Shown piece by piece: positions 37,097 through 50,196 of a DNA stretch of 64,000 nucleotides. The stretch is taken from the NCBI RefSeq assembly GCF_000003855.2, contig NW_003101675.1:780096-844095 (forward strand), in the 5' to 3' direction. Numbering within the stretch: position 1 is the stretch's first letter; the number at the start of each line of letters is the position of its first letter. Source of the stretch: Blastomyces gilchristii SLH14081 (Eukaryota > Ascomycota > Eurotiomycetes > Onygenales > Ajellomycetaceae). Made by a program: the position numbers and the translations under genes. The notes beneath the pieces were generated by a model. That model was not told the DNA's origin. It worked only from the letters and a program-made list of their open reading frames with translations, and ran no database searches.

Positions 37097-40000
37097 CATA
37101 AAGATTTATTTTTTGATTAGCAACTTGACGCTTGTGAAAAATAAAAATATATATATCAAAAGCAGGGGGAACATCCAACATCCGTTCCAATCAGTAATTT
37201 TACTGCGGGAGCGACGTTCGCACGCTCAGGCTGGTTAAAACGGCATGGAGTTGGAAGGCTTTTTCACTGAACTCGATTAAAACATCCAAACAAAGCAACA
37301 AAACGTCCCCTTTACCGGGATCTCAACGATACTTCCCAACGGACACATCGAGATTCAGTGCTTGAGGTTGCGGGAAGAAGAAAGGGACGGAGGATGAGAA
37401 AAACGTGGAATTTAACCATCGCCCGTCCGTTACACCCACCGCCCAGCCACCAACCACTCATCCCCATACCATACCACACATCTACAGTACCTTTCATAGT
37501 TCGCCCATTTCATCCTACGGGCATGGCTTGCCACGGGGGGGGGGGTGCGCTTCACACGTATATTTAAATATCACACACAGGTTTTTTTTTTTTTATTTCT
37601 TCCACATTTCAATGTTTGATATCGATATCCCACCCCAGCCTTGCATTTTTAGAATTAACACATAAGATGGTCATTCCATGGTCATCATTCCAACCCAGAC
37701 TTAGCATTCATCTAGAGATGATCTCAGTCTACATCGGCGGCTGGTTTGCGGGATTTTGAAAAGTGAAAAGGAGAAGGGGACAAGCACAAAGCACATCTCA
37801 CAAGCGGCCCCCCCCCCTTTCTACTCCCTCAGAGTACTCCCGCACTTCCTGTCTACCCTTTCCATGGATGATGAACTCCCAAACCTCGACATACCCCCAC
37901 AGAATAAACAGGCCGACTAACTTACTCAAAAAATCTATCTATCTCCTCAGTCAACCCCCTCATCCTTTTCCTTTGTCACTCGATACTGAATCTCCACCGG
38001 CCCTATACAGTCTGTACTTGAGTCCTACTAATCTATTCACATTCCCGCCACATCGGCTACATAAGTGATGATTTCATGGAGTTTCCGTAATCCGGTGCGC
38101 AAATTTTTCTTTTTGTGGCTTTATTGCTACATCGGATATTTGGTTATGTTGTATAGGATCTGATTGTATTCTGTTTCGTGCTTCTTCTTCTTTTTACCTG
38201 TTTATTTTTATTTTTATTTTTATTTTTTTTAAATCTCCTCATTTGTATTTCAGTGTGACATCTAAGTGTGTACATGTACATATACATGTACAGCCTTAGC
38301 CAGCAAAATGAGAATTTCATATGCCTGTCTGTATCTGCGTACATTTTTTACTTGAATGATAAAGGTACTCTTAAATACATGTATCTTGATTTTAATATAT
38401 ATATATATATCACCAAACACATCAGTTGACAGGATTTATTTCTCTTTTATACTTTACTTTAATTACAATAATAATAACTAATGCCTAGAGATATGCAGAA
38501 TAGATAAATATAAGGAAAACATTTCAATGTAAATAAATCATCTATCAGTTTTGCTGGGTTGCTGTTTGCATAAGTTTAACTAACTCCTAATAACTAACTT
38601 ATAAGAAGTCTGTTCCCAGTTTGATCAACGCACTTCCTTGAGATTATCTGCTATTTCCATATATCCATTGCCATTGTTCATGTTGGCATGGCAACTGATA
38701 AAAGAATCCCATTATCATCATTCATTCTGAGAGTGGTGGTTGGGTTGGGTTGGGTTGGGTTGTGTAAAAGGTGGCGAGAATAATGTGTGTGTACATGTAT
38801 GTACATTGTTTTTGAGTTCATTTGATTCCTTGAAATGATAGTAAGGATGATCAATGGCTTAGTTAAATAGTTTATTATTATTATTGCTATCAAGTCAAGT
38901 GCTTGGAGACAGCCAACCCCGGTGAGGCTGTGCTCCGCTCAAACTTTACTTGTTCATTCGCAACGGAATTCTATCTACAGGTACGTTGGATTTGCTCTAC
39001 TTATAGTCTGGTTCGAAGGGGCAAATGATGATAAATGATGGCAAGTCAGCGACCACGTTGTTGTTGTTCCCCGTTAGTTAGGATAATGCGTAATGGAACG
39101 GGTTGTTGGGCTGAGTTGCATTTGATGTGTTAGTATGTGGGAACTTTCCCACACACTTGGGCTTCTTCTTTTTCATTATTTATTTTGACTTTTGTGGGAT
39201 GGATGTATTTATTTAATTCTCTGGACTTGGACTCCAGAGTACAGTACGGAGTAACGTAACGGCGGGGAGGAGTTGATATTTATCATTATTTATCTGCCCA
39301 AACAACAAGAAGAAACTCGGACCAAAACCGAAGAAGACAAGGTTCTGGCCAGATGAATAATAATAATAATAATAATGGGCCATCATCGGTGGTTTGGTTC
39401 CGTTGTATGTATTATTAATTATTCATTATTAGTGTATGTATGTTGAAGTAAACGGGGTGGCGGCGGAGATCTACCCAGAAGATCAGAAGATACCTTTGGG
39501 GTATTGGTTATCTCGATGAAACCGTTCTACGCGGCCAGGACCAAGTTTCTGTCGGTGTCGCTGGGTTGGGTGGAGAAGTCGAACCGCCGTGCAGAGGAGA
39601 AAAGAGAGAAAAAACTTACGACGTGTATAAATAACTAACTAGTGGTGGGTGGGTATGTATGTGAAGTTAACTAATAGGAAGCTCCACCAGATGTTTTAGA
39701 TCGATCCGGAGGCTGATTCTGGGAAACACAAACTCAAAAGCCTACGCTGTACTAGTAGTAGTAGTAGTAGTAGTAGTAGTTAACTACTCCGACTGAGAAG
39801 TGATTGCGTGAGGAATCCGTGATCCGTTCCGTATTGATACACTGGCTGCGTTATGTTATTGGTGGTTGCCGGTGGTTTACTTGTGTTCCTGGTTTTATTA
39901 TTAATATTCCTGTTTCTTGTTCCTGGTTTTGTTCCTCGTTCCTGGTTCCCATCCAATCATGTCGCGGAAACAGACCCCAAAAAGGAGACCAGCCAGGGGA

Positions 40001-41575
40001 ACCAGCCAATGGGGAGCAAGAGTATAGTTATATATAAAGGCAAAGGCAACAAAATCAACAAATCAACATCGATGCCGTTTGCTGCTGCCCCGGCTGCTGC
40101 CACCCACCACCGTGTGCCACGTCGAGCAAGGCCAGACAGGAGGAAGTTTTCTTTTTTCCCCTTTTTCCTTTCCTTTGTTCAAGGAACGAATTGTTTCAAG
40201 AGTGAACTGGATATGGCAAAAAAGCGCCTAACCAAGAATTTTCCCTCTCTCGAGTTCCCGTATTATCCCGGTGGTTTGTATCCATAAAATGATGATAGAT
40301 ATAGTAGTAGTTATAGTATACCACTTAACTAAGTTAAAAATACAAACTGCGAAAACACGAATCCACGAATCCAAAGCTCCCAGGTGTTCCAGGGTTGTAT
40401 ACGGAGTACTCCATACATATTCCTGTCTTCTCATCTCAGGTTGATTGATGGCTGATGATGACGGCGGATGAATGAGGTGTCCAACCCTCCGCGATTGGCT
40501 GGCCCAGCTGGCGGTGGAAATCGAAGTCAGACAACAGTCTTATTAACTACCCACCCGAACTCGGAACTCGCCCCTAACTCGCCCCGCTAAATTCCCCACT
40601 AACTGGCCCCTAAGCCTAGCGTGCGGGCCTAGAACCGGGGCCTAGGCCAGGGCGGTCCCTTCTCTGTCATCAATCTTCTTCCTCGCTTCCTCTTCCTTTC
40701 TTCCTTTCTTCCTTTCTTGCTCTCTTTTTTGCTTCTCCTCTATCTCCACTTCTCCACATCTCACTCACTCTTCTCTTCTCTTCTCTTGTCTTTCTTTCAC
40801 CCTTTATACTCTCCCTCGCCTCCCGCTCTTCTGAGAATATATCCTTCTCATGTCCTTCCTTTCATGTATTTAAGCCACTTATCTCCCCTCCCTCCCCTCC
40901 CCTCCAGACCAGTCCTCGACATTCATTCCTTGTGTCGATCGACGAATCCCGGGGTTACCTTGCAGCATTCCGTTGGGATACATCGCGCTTTGCCAACCTG
41001 TCCTGGTCCGTTATCCTTCGAACATCGACGTCAACACCGTGTTCAACACTTGTTTCCGATCCATTCACTCCTTCACCTAGCTTTCTAAGGAGATAGCCTC
41101 CAGCTCTCGCGGTGCATTTTTTTTTTCCCCCTCACTCTGAAAAAAGACTGCAGAGCAGCCCCTTTTCACGATACACCCACCCTGTCTATCTATCTGCAGT
41201 GCGCTGCTACTGCTCCTGAATCGCCTGGCTCGATTGAATTCCGTTCATTGAGAAATACATTCAACACTACTCTGAACATACAAACGGCATATATATCCCA
41301 CTCGAATATTGATTCGTACATATCTACCCTTTTTTTTGGTTTTTTGGCATCTCGTTCGTACCATACGATCCAGAGCTAGTTCTCTGTCAGTCGAACTTCC
41401 AAACTCGATAGCCCCATCGCTGTCGCAAAGGAACGCTGCCAGCACGCGACCAAGAACGACAACGGTCTATTACCTTTCCTCCGCTTTGATAGCGCACTCC
41501 CTTTTTTTCTTTTTTTTTTCTTTTTTTTTTCCCTTTTTGTTCGAGGGGCGATTTGCTTCATTTTCAGAAGCAAAA
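37097..41575. other. intergenic region between the two secreted-protein genes
   Basis: 4.5 kb with no gene I can support. It holds C/G homopolymers (37537-37547, 37810-37818), a TTGGG tandem near 38738-38762, a (TAG)n tract at 39752-39780 and a near-palindrome tacggagtactccata near 40400. A strongly pyrimidine-rich leader (40680-41575, repeated cttcctttctt) is the likely promoter and 5' untranslated region of the downstream gene. Open frames at 39804-40287 are low-complexity and unsupported. Confidence 0.5.
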
Positions 41576-42534
41576 ATGGCTCCCGATATCCTAAAGTCTT
41601 TGACTGTTGCGGCTGGCCTGTTGGCCTCTGTCTCGATCGCGGCTCCCGTGAAGCATCTCGAGGTTTGGGAGACTGTGACCCAGCACGTCTTAACGACGGT
41701 TGTGGTCACCACCACCGTGGATGGTGTACCAGGAGAGCCCCAGACGATCCTCCCTCCTGTCTTGACCCAGGAGAACCAGACTCACGTGTCTACTTCATCT
41801 GCTCCTCCGACACCCAGCGAGCCAGCCCTTATTCCCGCACAGTTCCACCAATTGTCCCCAGTCACATCATCACCGCCATCACCTCCCGCCCCGATAACTA
41901 CTAAGGCCTCAGAACCCCCTCCACCTCCACCTCCAGCAATTCCTCCCCCTCCCCCTCCACCAGCAGTTCCTCCCCCTTCGCCTCCTCCACCAGCAACTCC
42001 ACCCCCTCCGCCGACGTTTCCACCGCCGCCCGGTGGGATCTGCACCGAACACAGACCTTGCACGGGAGACATGACTTATTATGACGGTGGATTGGGTTCC
42101 TGTGGCTCTGACATTAAGACCGACGGAGAAGACGTGGTTGCCGTGGGAGTTGGGTTGTCGGGGCCACGCAGTAACGACAACCCCCTCTGCGGTATGATGG
42201 TGACTATCCGATTCGACGGTAAAACTCACAACGCCACCGTGAAAGACAAGTGCGGGGGCTGCGTAAGTTCCTTCCCCACTCCTTTCCAAATCTCTGTCTC
42301 ACTCTTTTTTTAAGAGAAAATCACAAGATTGCATTGAACGCTAATTTTGCCGTTTTTTTAAAAAAATACAGGGTAACGGTGATCTTGATGCGACGAGATC
42401 TCTCTTCAAGAGATTGTAAGTTTTCAAACGCTCCCCCCCCGTCATATTATTATACAAGTATAAACTAACCTTTCATTCACAGTGGAGATGAGGATCGGGG
42501 CCGTCTTGGAGGTGTTGAATGGTGGTTCACTTAG
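41576..42534 (+). CDS. secreted double-psi beta-barrel (RlpA/expansin-like, Asp f 7-like) protein
   Basis: Three exons, 41576-42262, 42372-42415 and 42483-42534, with GT..AG introns of 109 and 67 bp; the product is 260 residues. The start at 41576 (caaaaATGG) gives a clear signal peptide (MAPDILKSLTVAAGLLASVS). An in-frame upstream ATG exists but would place low-complexity sequence before the signal. Residues about 80-150 form a Pro-rich linker with several PPPPPP blocks. The C-terminal domain (about 155-260) has GDMTYYDGGLGSCG, NPLCGMMVTI, KDKCGGC and GVEWWF, the pattern of fungal RlpA-like barrels related to the Asp f 7 group. Such proteins are secreted, wall-associated and sometimes carbohydrate-binding; enzymatic activity is not established. 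No disruption seen. Confidence 0.88.
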
Positions 42535-43536
42535 TTTTCAAGCGAAAACGTGTCCCATCCAGGCAGATGCCTACCTACCTCCTGTGTACGAAATATACAT
42601 CGTCTGCTCTAAGGTCGGGTTGAGTGGGGGTCAGAGGTAAACACCCGCACGGAAAAAGAGCAAAGAGAAGGAGAAGGAGAAGTTAGACGAGATTAACAGA
42701 AAAGTCCTCTCCATGCAACTGGAGAAGATTATGTCAACGTATCCGTCTGGCCTATCTATTGAAGGAGGTACTGCAAAATATCAGTCGATGGGTCGAGCTA
42801 TTAGAAAATTGCTTTTGTTCCTTTTACCTTGATTTTATGTTACTACTCGCTCTTTTCTTCTTCCTCTTGTGGGCTGGCCTGAACGTTGGAAGAGAGAAGG
42901 GCAGCAGGCGGGCCAACACTGTAACTGCAACGCCATCCATCCATCCATGATGTCCCAAGAATAGTGGGTGGGTGGATGATAGTTCTAGTGTCCTCCCAAG
43001 TTCAGTCAGTGACATGGTGTTTCTGTCAAGATGAGACTTTTATCTACGTGTCTTGTTTATAGAAATAAAAATAAAAAAACAATTGCTCATTGAGGTGCTC
43101 AACTCAGTCTCTCTTTCTCTGTGACTTTGCACTTTGTGTGATTTTATTTGAGAATTCCACTCACTGAAAAAATAAATATATTTACTAGTGAAGGTATGAT
43201 TTAGATTTATTATTTTTATAGATTGATTATAGATAACTATATTATTCAAAGTAATTAATTAAAATGAAAATAGTTATATATATAGAAGTGTTCATGAATT
43301 CATCTTGAGAAGCAGAACTATACTTGACTCTGAGAACTAAATCACAATTAGCATTTGTGTCTCACTGCCTTCAGTGCCTTGATATGATCAACAGGCAAGC
43401 TAAATTAGCAGCTTTCAGCCAATAAGCAAGCAGTCATAAATGAAGGTGGTAGAAAAATACCACTAATTGTGGCCTGGTTCTGTTCTCAGACAAGAGAATA
43501 TTTGAGAAAGATATCTATGTCAAGATACTTAGAGCC
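42535..43536. other. 3' flank of the beta-barrel gene and island/desert boundary
   Basis: The first ~500 bp is normal-GC and probably includes the 3' untranslated region. After about 43040 the sequence becomes AT-rich. No gene seen. Confidence 0.45.
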
Positions 43537-43652
43537 TGTTCGGTGCATCCGTACTTTTGTGGTTCGGAAGAACGTACGACCGTCGGATAATAACGCGGCC
43601 GCTTCCGAACTTGCTTACAAATGTAAAGGGGCCATAGCGGCCACCAATTAAT

Positions 43653-43762
43653 TCTAGAATAGTTGAAGGTTGTATTGATAGATCTATCTACAAGAACATA
43701 ATATAGTGGTGGGTCATGTGATCTAGTGGGATCGCTAACCGCAACGGCTGTAACAGCCAACA
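43653..43762 (-). repeat. 3' LTR of the Copia element
   Basis: 110 bp, TGTTGGCTGTTACAGCC...CTATTCTAGA on the minus strand (the terminal CA of the LTR reads GA). Mostly unmutated. Confidence 0.9.
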
Positions 43763-45018
43763 CCCCCTCTTGAGATAACAAGAATCACATACAAAAACAC
43801 TCAAACCATCAAGATAGTCTGTCAAAACCAAATACAAATGTAAAATTAAACATTCCCAACTTTTACACCTGTAAGACCTAGCAAAATCATGAATTATACA
43901 AATATCACAGTGTTTAGAGATTTAGTGAGTTTATTCACTGTTATCTGAGTGATGAGAATGTATTCTAAATCAATAACTCTCTGATTCAACTGTCAATATA
44001 AAAAATGAAAACATGTGTCAATGTGCTTACTTCAGACTGTAATGACTATTATCTTTGTAAGATCTATGACATTCTTATTATCAGTAAGAATCTGTATTAA
44101 AGATGTAGTAATGAAGTTAAGCTTAATTATAAGATTTCAGATTCATATTACTTCATAAACTGTCTTACTAAGAGTTATATATTTAATCTTATTAAAACTT
44201 AGAGATATATAAGATTGTTTTACTGAATACTATGAAATCAGACTGTCTATAAGCTTAAAAATGTAGCTGAATATTAATTTTCTATCATTATTCAAGAGAC
44301 TGACTTAATCAGAATCTGAGTAGTTGAAGAGTAGATAGAAATCATCAGAGAAATCAGAGAGAATGAAAAGATTAGTAGAAACAGTTCTCTTATATAAACT
44401 GTATCTGTAGAAAATGCTCAGATTCATGATCTTTTTCAAATAATATATAATATATAATAAAGTCTTTCAATATTAAGATATTGAATTAATATTTCATTGA
44501 GTGAGTAGTAAGATAGTATAAGTAATATCAGAATATATTTTAACTGTAAGATATTATAAGCAATTCATATTATATTAATATTACTGAATTGTGAAATCAG
44601 TCTCTTTCTCAGATATAGAGAAATTATTAATATAAAATTCATTCTTTATTAATATTCTGATAACAGCTGTATTATCAAGATAGAAATTCTTAATAAGATA
44701 TTTAATATATTAATAATGTATTAAATCAATTTCTTTGTCTGAATAGTTAACTTTTATACTTAGATACTTAATTAACTGATGTAGATTCTTAACTTTCAAT
44801 TTCTTACTAAGTATACTTACTAGTTAATCAGCATTCTCAGAAACTTTAAATATGATATTAAGATTATCAATATAGATTATTATATAGAGGTGATATTTGA
44901 ATGTATAATATCAGAGTACTGAATTATAGACACTGACTATAAATTCAAGATTACTTAACAGAGCTGTTAAGTAATTATATCAGATCTTGACTGCAGGATT
45001 CAGACTATATAGACTACT

Positions 45019-45390
45019 ATTATTATTATTATTATTCTTCCATTATACTCATATGCAAGCGGAGCTTATGATGAGTCCTTGCGTGATGTTAAATACAGGT
45101 CAAGTGTTGGTTATACAGGAGGAAATACAGGTGTTGAGACCACGCCAAGATAACAAGAACATAGGAAAATACAAAGGAGTGACAATTAGATACATGCGAT
45201 AATAACTTCCCAGCCCAGGAACATAGAGCGATTCATTGGAGCGATTTGTACACCTCTGTATTTATTAGGAACCTGAGGTGCTTGAGTTCCGGATTTAATG
45301 TATCCCCTGCGGGTTTCGAACCCACGCGCCTTGGTTTCCCACGCCAAGGCGCTACCAGGTGGCCGCATTAACCATTCGGCCACCGGGGCC
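45019..45390 (-). mobile_element. SINE copy G, youngest-looking
   Basis: Intact minus-strand SINE inside the Copia reverse transcriptase region, flanked by ctatatagactact (45005-45018 and 45390-45403; the first c may belong to the element). All CpG in the head is kept. Box A-like TGGCCGAATGGTTAATGC, then a 9-bp hairpin GCGCCTTGG/CCAAGGCGC, then box B-like GGGTTCGAAACCC, a body and an (AAT)n tail. It encodes no protein. Confidence 0.95.
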
Positions 45391-45537
45391 TATATAGACT
45401 ACTCTTAATTATACAGATAAGTGGTTTCAGCAAACCTGTCTCAAAGTCAGTGAATTGTCTTATATAGATCTTCTTAGTGAGATACTTATGAAAATATGTT
45501 ATTACTATATTTACTTAATAAAGTATTCAACTGCATA

Positions 45538-46075
45538 CAACACAGTCTACTGAAGACCAGCTTTATCTCAACCGCTCCACCACGAACTCGCTCGATTTTT
45601 CGAATAAGAACCCGCCGATAGATCCATCGAAAAGCCCTCGATCATACGAGCATTTTGACCCCATCGCCGACCGCATACCCCGTGTGGTGGTGGAGTTATC
45701 CAGTCAAATGTGAACCAGACGTCGTTCGGAACTCCTGCGTGGGATTATCCCTCATTCTCCCCTACCACACCACAACCCCGGGCCAAATTGCCATACAAAT
45801 TGTAAGGTGAAGAGACCTAGCTGTATGCACCAATCTTCTCGATTTTGGAAGATCCCCGATCTGTAGTTGTGGAGATATCTGAGGTGCGACCTCCGCGAAA
45901 ACCCTGTCCATCTTTGATGTTCCAAAACACCAACGCCAAGTCCCACCCTCGTACCGCCCTTTCCAATCTGGCCCATCCCCGGCAGAAAAATACAAAAAGA
46001 TACCTCGGCAATAATATCAAGCACATAATCAATGGACAATGAGTCAACAGCACATCAACAACTATAAAATCAGTA
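45538..46075 (+). other. GC-rich non-LINE segment at the 5' end of the LINE insertion
   Basis: Lies inside the target duplication but has normal GC and CpG, unlike the rest of the insertion. A frame open from the left boundary, 45540-45713, gives 57 protein-like residues (TQSTEDQLYLNRSTTNSLDF at the start, RIPRVVVELSSQM at the end). A neighbouring frame continues with NQTSFGTPAWDYPSFSPTTP. I recognise no family. It is likely host-derived sequence acquired by template switching or 5' transduction. A minus-strand origin is also possible. Confidence 0.5.
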
Positions 46076-47099
46076 TACCTCAAGGTCTGACTGAGCCTCT
46101 GATCCCTGCACAGTGAGATATATTAAATCTAGTTTTAATACCTCAATATTCAATAGATTCTGCAAGAGATTGAGAACAGCAACACTAGGTTTCTATTGAA
46201 TTTGAGAATTAACTCTATATTGATATAATCATTGACAAAGTCTTCTATTTTGAGATATAAATAATCAGTTCCTCTACATCTCACTGACAATATTTACATT
46301 ATTATATAGAAACAGACTTATATTCTCTATAATATCAAGACTCTGAAGAGAGAAAGTCTTGATAGAGAGTATACAGTAGTATATATCTTAGCAGTTTCTA
46401 TCTCATTCTTCTGCAGCAGTTAATGCAAAAAAAAAAAAAGATCTTAGAAATAGTTTTTTACTTCTCTTGAAAAAGTAAGATGTTTTTCTCTGGGTTTTAT
46501 ACAATATTCTTACAAAGAATTAAAAACAGAGTTGTTTTCTGTCATAATTTCATATTCTTTTAAGTAAGAATTACTTTTTCAGTGACTGAAGAGCTTTCAT
46601 TAATACTTAATTCTTTTTTACACTCTTTATTAACTGATTTGAGTTGCACACTTATTGTGTGAGGAGAATTGAATGATTTAGAATAAAATTGAATAGTTTT
46701 AATCAATTTCTCTGTAAAAAATTGATTTATTTTTTGTCAGTTTTTCTCTCAAAAACTGTTATATTATCTGATTTACTATCAATTGATATCATACTTTTTC
46801 TCACTATATCTCAAGAAAGAGATTGTAAAGATTTTATTGATTTATCTTAAAAATTAATTTTAGTTTATTAGATTCTCTTCAAAAATCTAATCTAGTTACT
46901 GAACTAGAGTGAAAAAAATCAGGTGTTTTATACATAAAAGTCTGCTATTCTTCTTTTGAAATAGTCTGATCAACTTTTCAATTGAAAACAGACTTAGAAA
47001 TCTCTTAATTAAAACAGTCTGATCAACTTCTCAATTCAAAAGAGTTTAATAAATATCTCAATTGAATTAGTCTGACCAACTTTTCATTGAGTAAGAACA

Positions 47100-48719
47100 A
47101 TGAGTTCAAAAGTACACTCAGTTAATGTGAAAAAAGATGCTTTCTCAAATGCTATTCCTGAGATTGAAATTCTGAAGAGAAGAAAGAAAGAAGAAATAGA
47201 GAAATAACAAGTTCTTGAAATACAGAAACTTGAAAAAGTAAGTAAAATTCTTGAAAAGCAGTGTCTGAGTGAGATGAATGAAGAAGTTCTGTTAATTCTT
47301 CATACTCAGGCTAGACAACTACAGAAAGTGATCAAGTTCAAACTTGGAATTTCAAACACAGTTCAAAAAACTTTGAAAATTTCTAATATAATCACTGACT
47401 CTTCAGTTTACTCTTCTTTCTTTTCTACTTCTTCTTCTTCTTCTTCTTTAAATCAGAAGAAAACATATGCTCAAGCAGCTGAATCTGCTGCCTCTAAACC
47501 TGCTATCTCTAAATCTGCTATCTCAAAACCTGCTCAAAATTCTGAGAAAACTGAGAAGAATACTGCTCATACTTCTAGTGATAGAAGAGTGAAGAAAAAA
47601 ATATAAAAAGAGAAAAATCTTCAAATCTTCAGAAATAGAAGACTTATTCTCAAAGTCTCAAATCAGAACATATTGCAGAGAAATAAGCTAAACTCAAACC
47701 TCATTTTCAGAATTAGAAATGAAATCAATCAGCAGTTCTTTTCTCAGTTAATGACTGATATTGAAGTTTAAAAACCAGTTATAGCTTCAATTGAGTCATT
47801 CTTCTTTGAAAACTTCATCATTCTAACTACAATGTCTGAATTCAGTGCTGAATTCCTTATTCAGAATGAGAATCTCTGAAAATCAGCAGTAGAATCTTTG
47901 TTAAACACAATAATTCTATCTGAGAGAGATGAAAAGTGAGATAAATTCATTCTTCATAATATTTCAGTTGAAATTTTTGACTGTGAAGAAGGAATGCTAC
48001 TTCTCAAAAATGAATTAGAAGAATACAACTCTATTCAACTGAGAAAGAAGCCTGTATGACTAAATTCAATTGAGTTCAGACAAAGCAGAAGAAATGTCTC
48101 TGTTCTAGTATATACAAAGATAATAGAACAGTCAAAGATCTCTGAAGTAAGAGTAGCAGATTTGAAAATGAGAGTTCATGAATACAAAGACTCAAGAATG
48201 AATCTCAAAGATCAAACACAGTGTTCAAACTGTCAAAGATATGAATACTTTGCAATCTCCTGTTTCAGAGACTCAAAATGTGCATTCTGTACCAGAGATC
48301 ATAAAACTAGTGAGCATAAATGTGAAACATACTTAAAAAGAGATGAAATATGTCAACACACTCTGCTTAAATGCTCTAATTACAAAGAAAAACATGCATC
48401 TAGCTTAAAAGAATGTATATTTGCTTCAAGAACTCAAAAGAACTGAAGAAAAGACAAAGCTCAGAGTAAACCTAGAACTGAAGAGAATAGTTAAGTCAGT
48501 AAACTCACAACTGCAAGCTTAAAAAGAAGAAACTCTCAACTATCTAAGTCTTCAAACTTCAATTCTCCAGCTAAATGTAAACAGAATTTGAATTCTCAAA
48601 CTTCTGTTAAGATTAGAGAATTGAGAAATGACTCTGATAATAAACTAGATATAATGCAAGCAGTTGAGATTTCTACTTTTCAGAATAGTTATAATCTACT
48701 ATCTGATAATAGTGATTAG
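47100..48719 (+). pseudogene. LINE ORF1 (gag-like, zinc knuckles)
   Basis: A single frame of 539 codons from ATG 47100 (MSSKVHSVNVKKDAF) to TAG 48719, interrupted only by TGA/TAA stops and without frameshift. A Ser/Ala-rich stretch (KKTYAQAAESAASKP) precedes a central RNA-binding region. Three zinc-knuckle blocks follow near 48210-48415: CSNCQRYEYFAISC, CAFCTRDHKTSEHKC and CSNYKEKHASSLKEC. In the first a histidine is tyrosine, and in the third a cysteine is tyrosine, both C-to-T or G-to-A changes. In active relatives ORF1 protein binds LINE RNA. Confidence 0.85.
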
Positions 48720-49730
48720 ATTCTACTCTACTCTCTTTTAGTATGAATATATAATAAAAACAATAAAAAAAGTTTAAAAACTCTTCAAAAATCACATTTA
48801 TTCAAAATAATGTGAATAGAAACTCAAATTACATTTATTCTTGTCTTCAAATTGCATTTGAATAAAAAGTTGATTTTATACTGCTTCAGGAGCTGAATTT
48901 TGATGCTGAGTAAAAATATATCATTTCTCATTCAAGCTACTACTGCTTTTTATCTCAAAAGTCTGAGATAAAGTCAAGAGTAGTGATCTATGAAAGAAAG
49001 AGATCAAGATATTAATTTAATCTAAGATTTGATATCATGTCTGACCCTGATATTCTGATAAGTGATATTATAGATAAAGAAAATGAGTTTGATACTATAC
49101 AGCTTATAAATATCTATAATGAAAAGTCATTGAAGAAATATAACAATATCTGAACAATTAATAGAGAATTTCTAAACATAACTTCATCAAGAAACTCTAT
49201 AATTGCAGGAGACTTCAATGCACATCATCTCTGATGAAATTCAGAATGCAAGAGAGCAGTGAGAGCTGATAATCTGATTAAATGAATCTTTAAGCATTCA
49301 ATAGATTTGGTTAATAAGTCTGATCAACAAACATTCTTTAGAAAAGGCATGAAACAGAAGTCTATTATAGATCTAATCTTCATATCATAAAATCTAATGA
49401 AAAGAAGACTTGTAAACTGATTTATTAATTCAAATGAGACATCAGAATCAGATCATGAGATTATTCAATTTGATATTGAACTGAGTGAAAAACAAATGAG
49501 TGAAAATCCTCTTCTCTCTAATCAGTATAACTTTGAAAAAGCTGATTGAAAAGCAGTTGAAGAAAGTATAAAACTGTTAAAATCTGAAAGACAGAATGAG
49601 CTATATTGAAATTCTGATCAAGATATCTCAAATGAAATGCTTAAGAATAGAGTGAAGCTTATTACATCTATTATTCTAACAAGTGTTAGAGATAATATTT
49701 CAAAAAGAAAATCTTCTGAGTATTCAAAAT

Positions 49731-50106
49731 CTTGATGAAATGAGAATATCTCATCTAAAAGGAAAGAATTAGCTACTGCTAGAAGAGATTGAAAAAATAA
49801 TGTAATATCTGATGAAGAGTTCAAAGCTGTCAGAAATGAATATTTTTCAAATATTAAAAGAGCTAAAACAGACTGCTGGAATAAATTTCTTGAAGAAGCA
49901 TAAGAGAAGTAAGTTAAAACCTTGATGAAATGAGAATATCTTATCTAAAAGAAAAGAATTAGCTACTGCTAGAAGAGATTGAAAGAATGATGTAATATCT
50001 GATGAAGAGTTCAAAGCTGTCAGAAATGAATATTTTTCAGATATTAAAAGAGCTAAAACAGACTGCTGAAATAAATTTCTTGAAGAAGCATAAGAAAAGG
50101 AAGTTT
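49731..50106. repeat. 190-bp tandem duplication in LINE ORF2
   Basis: 49731-49920 is repeated at 49921-about 50106, starting cttgatgaaatgagaatatc. The two copies differ almost only by transitions (tgctggaat/tgctgaaat, ctcatctaaaagg/cttatctaaaaga). The unit of 190 bp is not a multiple of three. Being 90 bp from an assembly gap it may be an assembly artefact. Confidence 0.85.
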
Positions 50107-50196
50107 TTAAAGCTTTTAACTATATTAAAATAAGAAGTGCAGCAAAACTTCCAGCCTTAGAATATGAGTTTCAGAATGAATCATATACAGCATACT

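Noticed and set aside
39804..40287. Possible secreted or membrane protein frames
   Set aside because: Low-complexity GGTTCCTGGTT-type sequence gives a hydrophobic stretch by chance; no domain, intron or downstream coding continuity.
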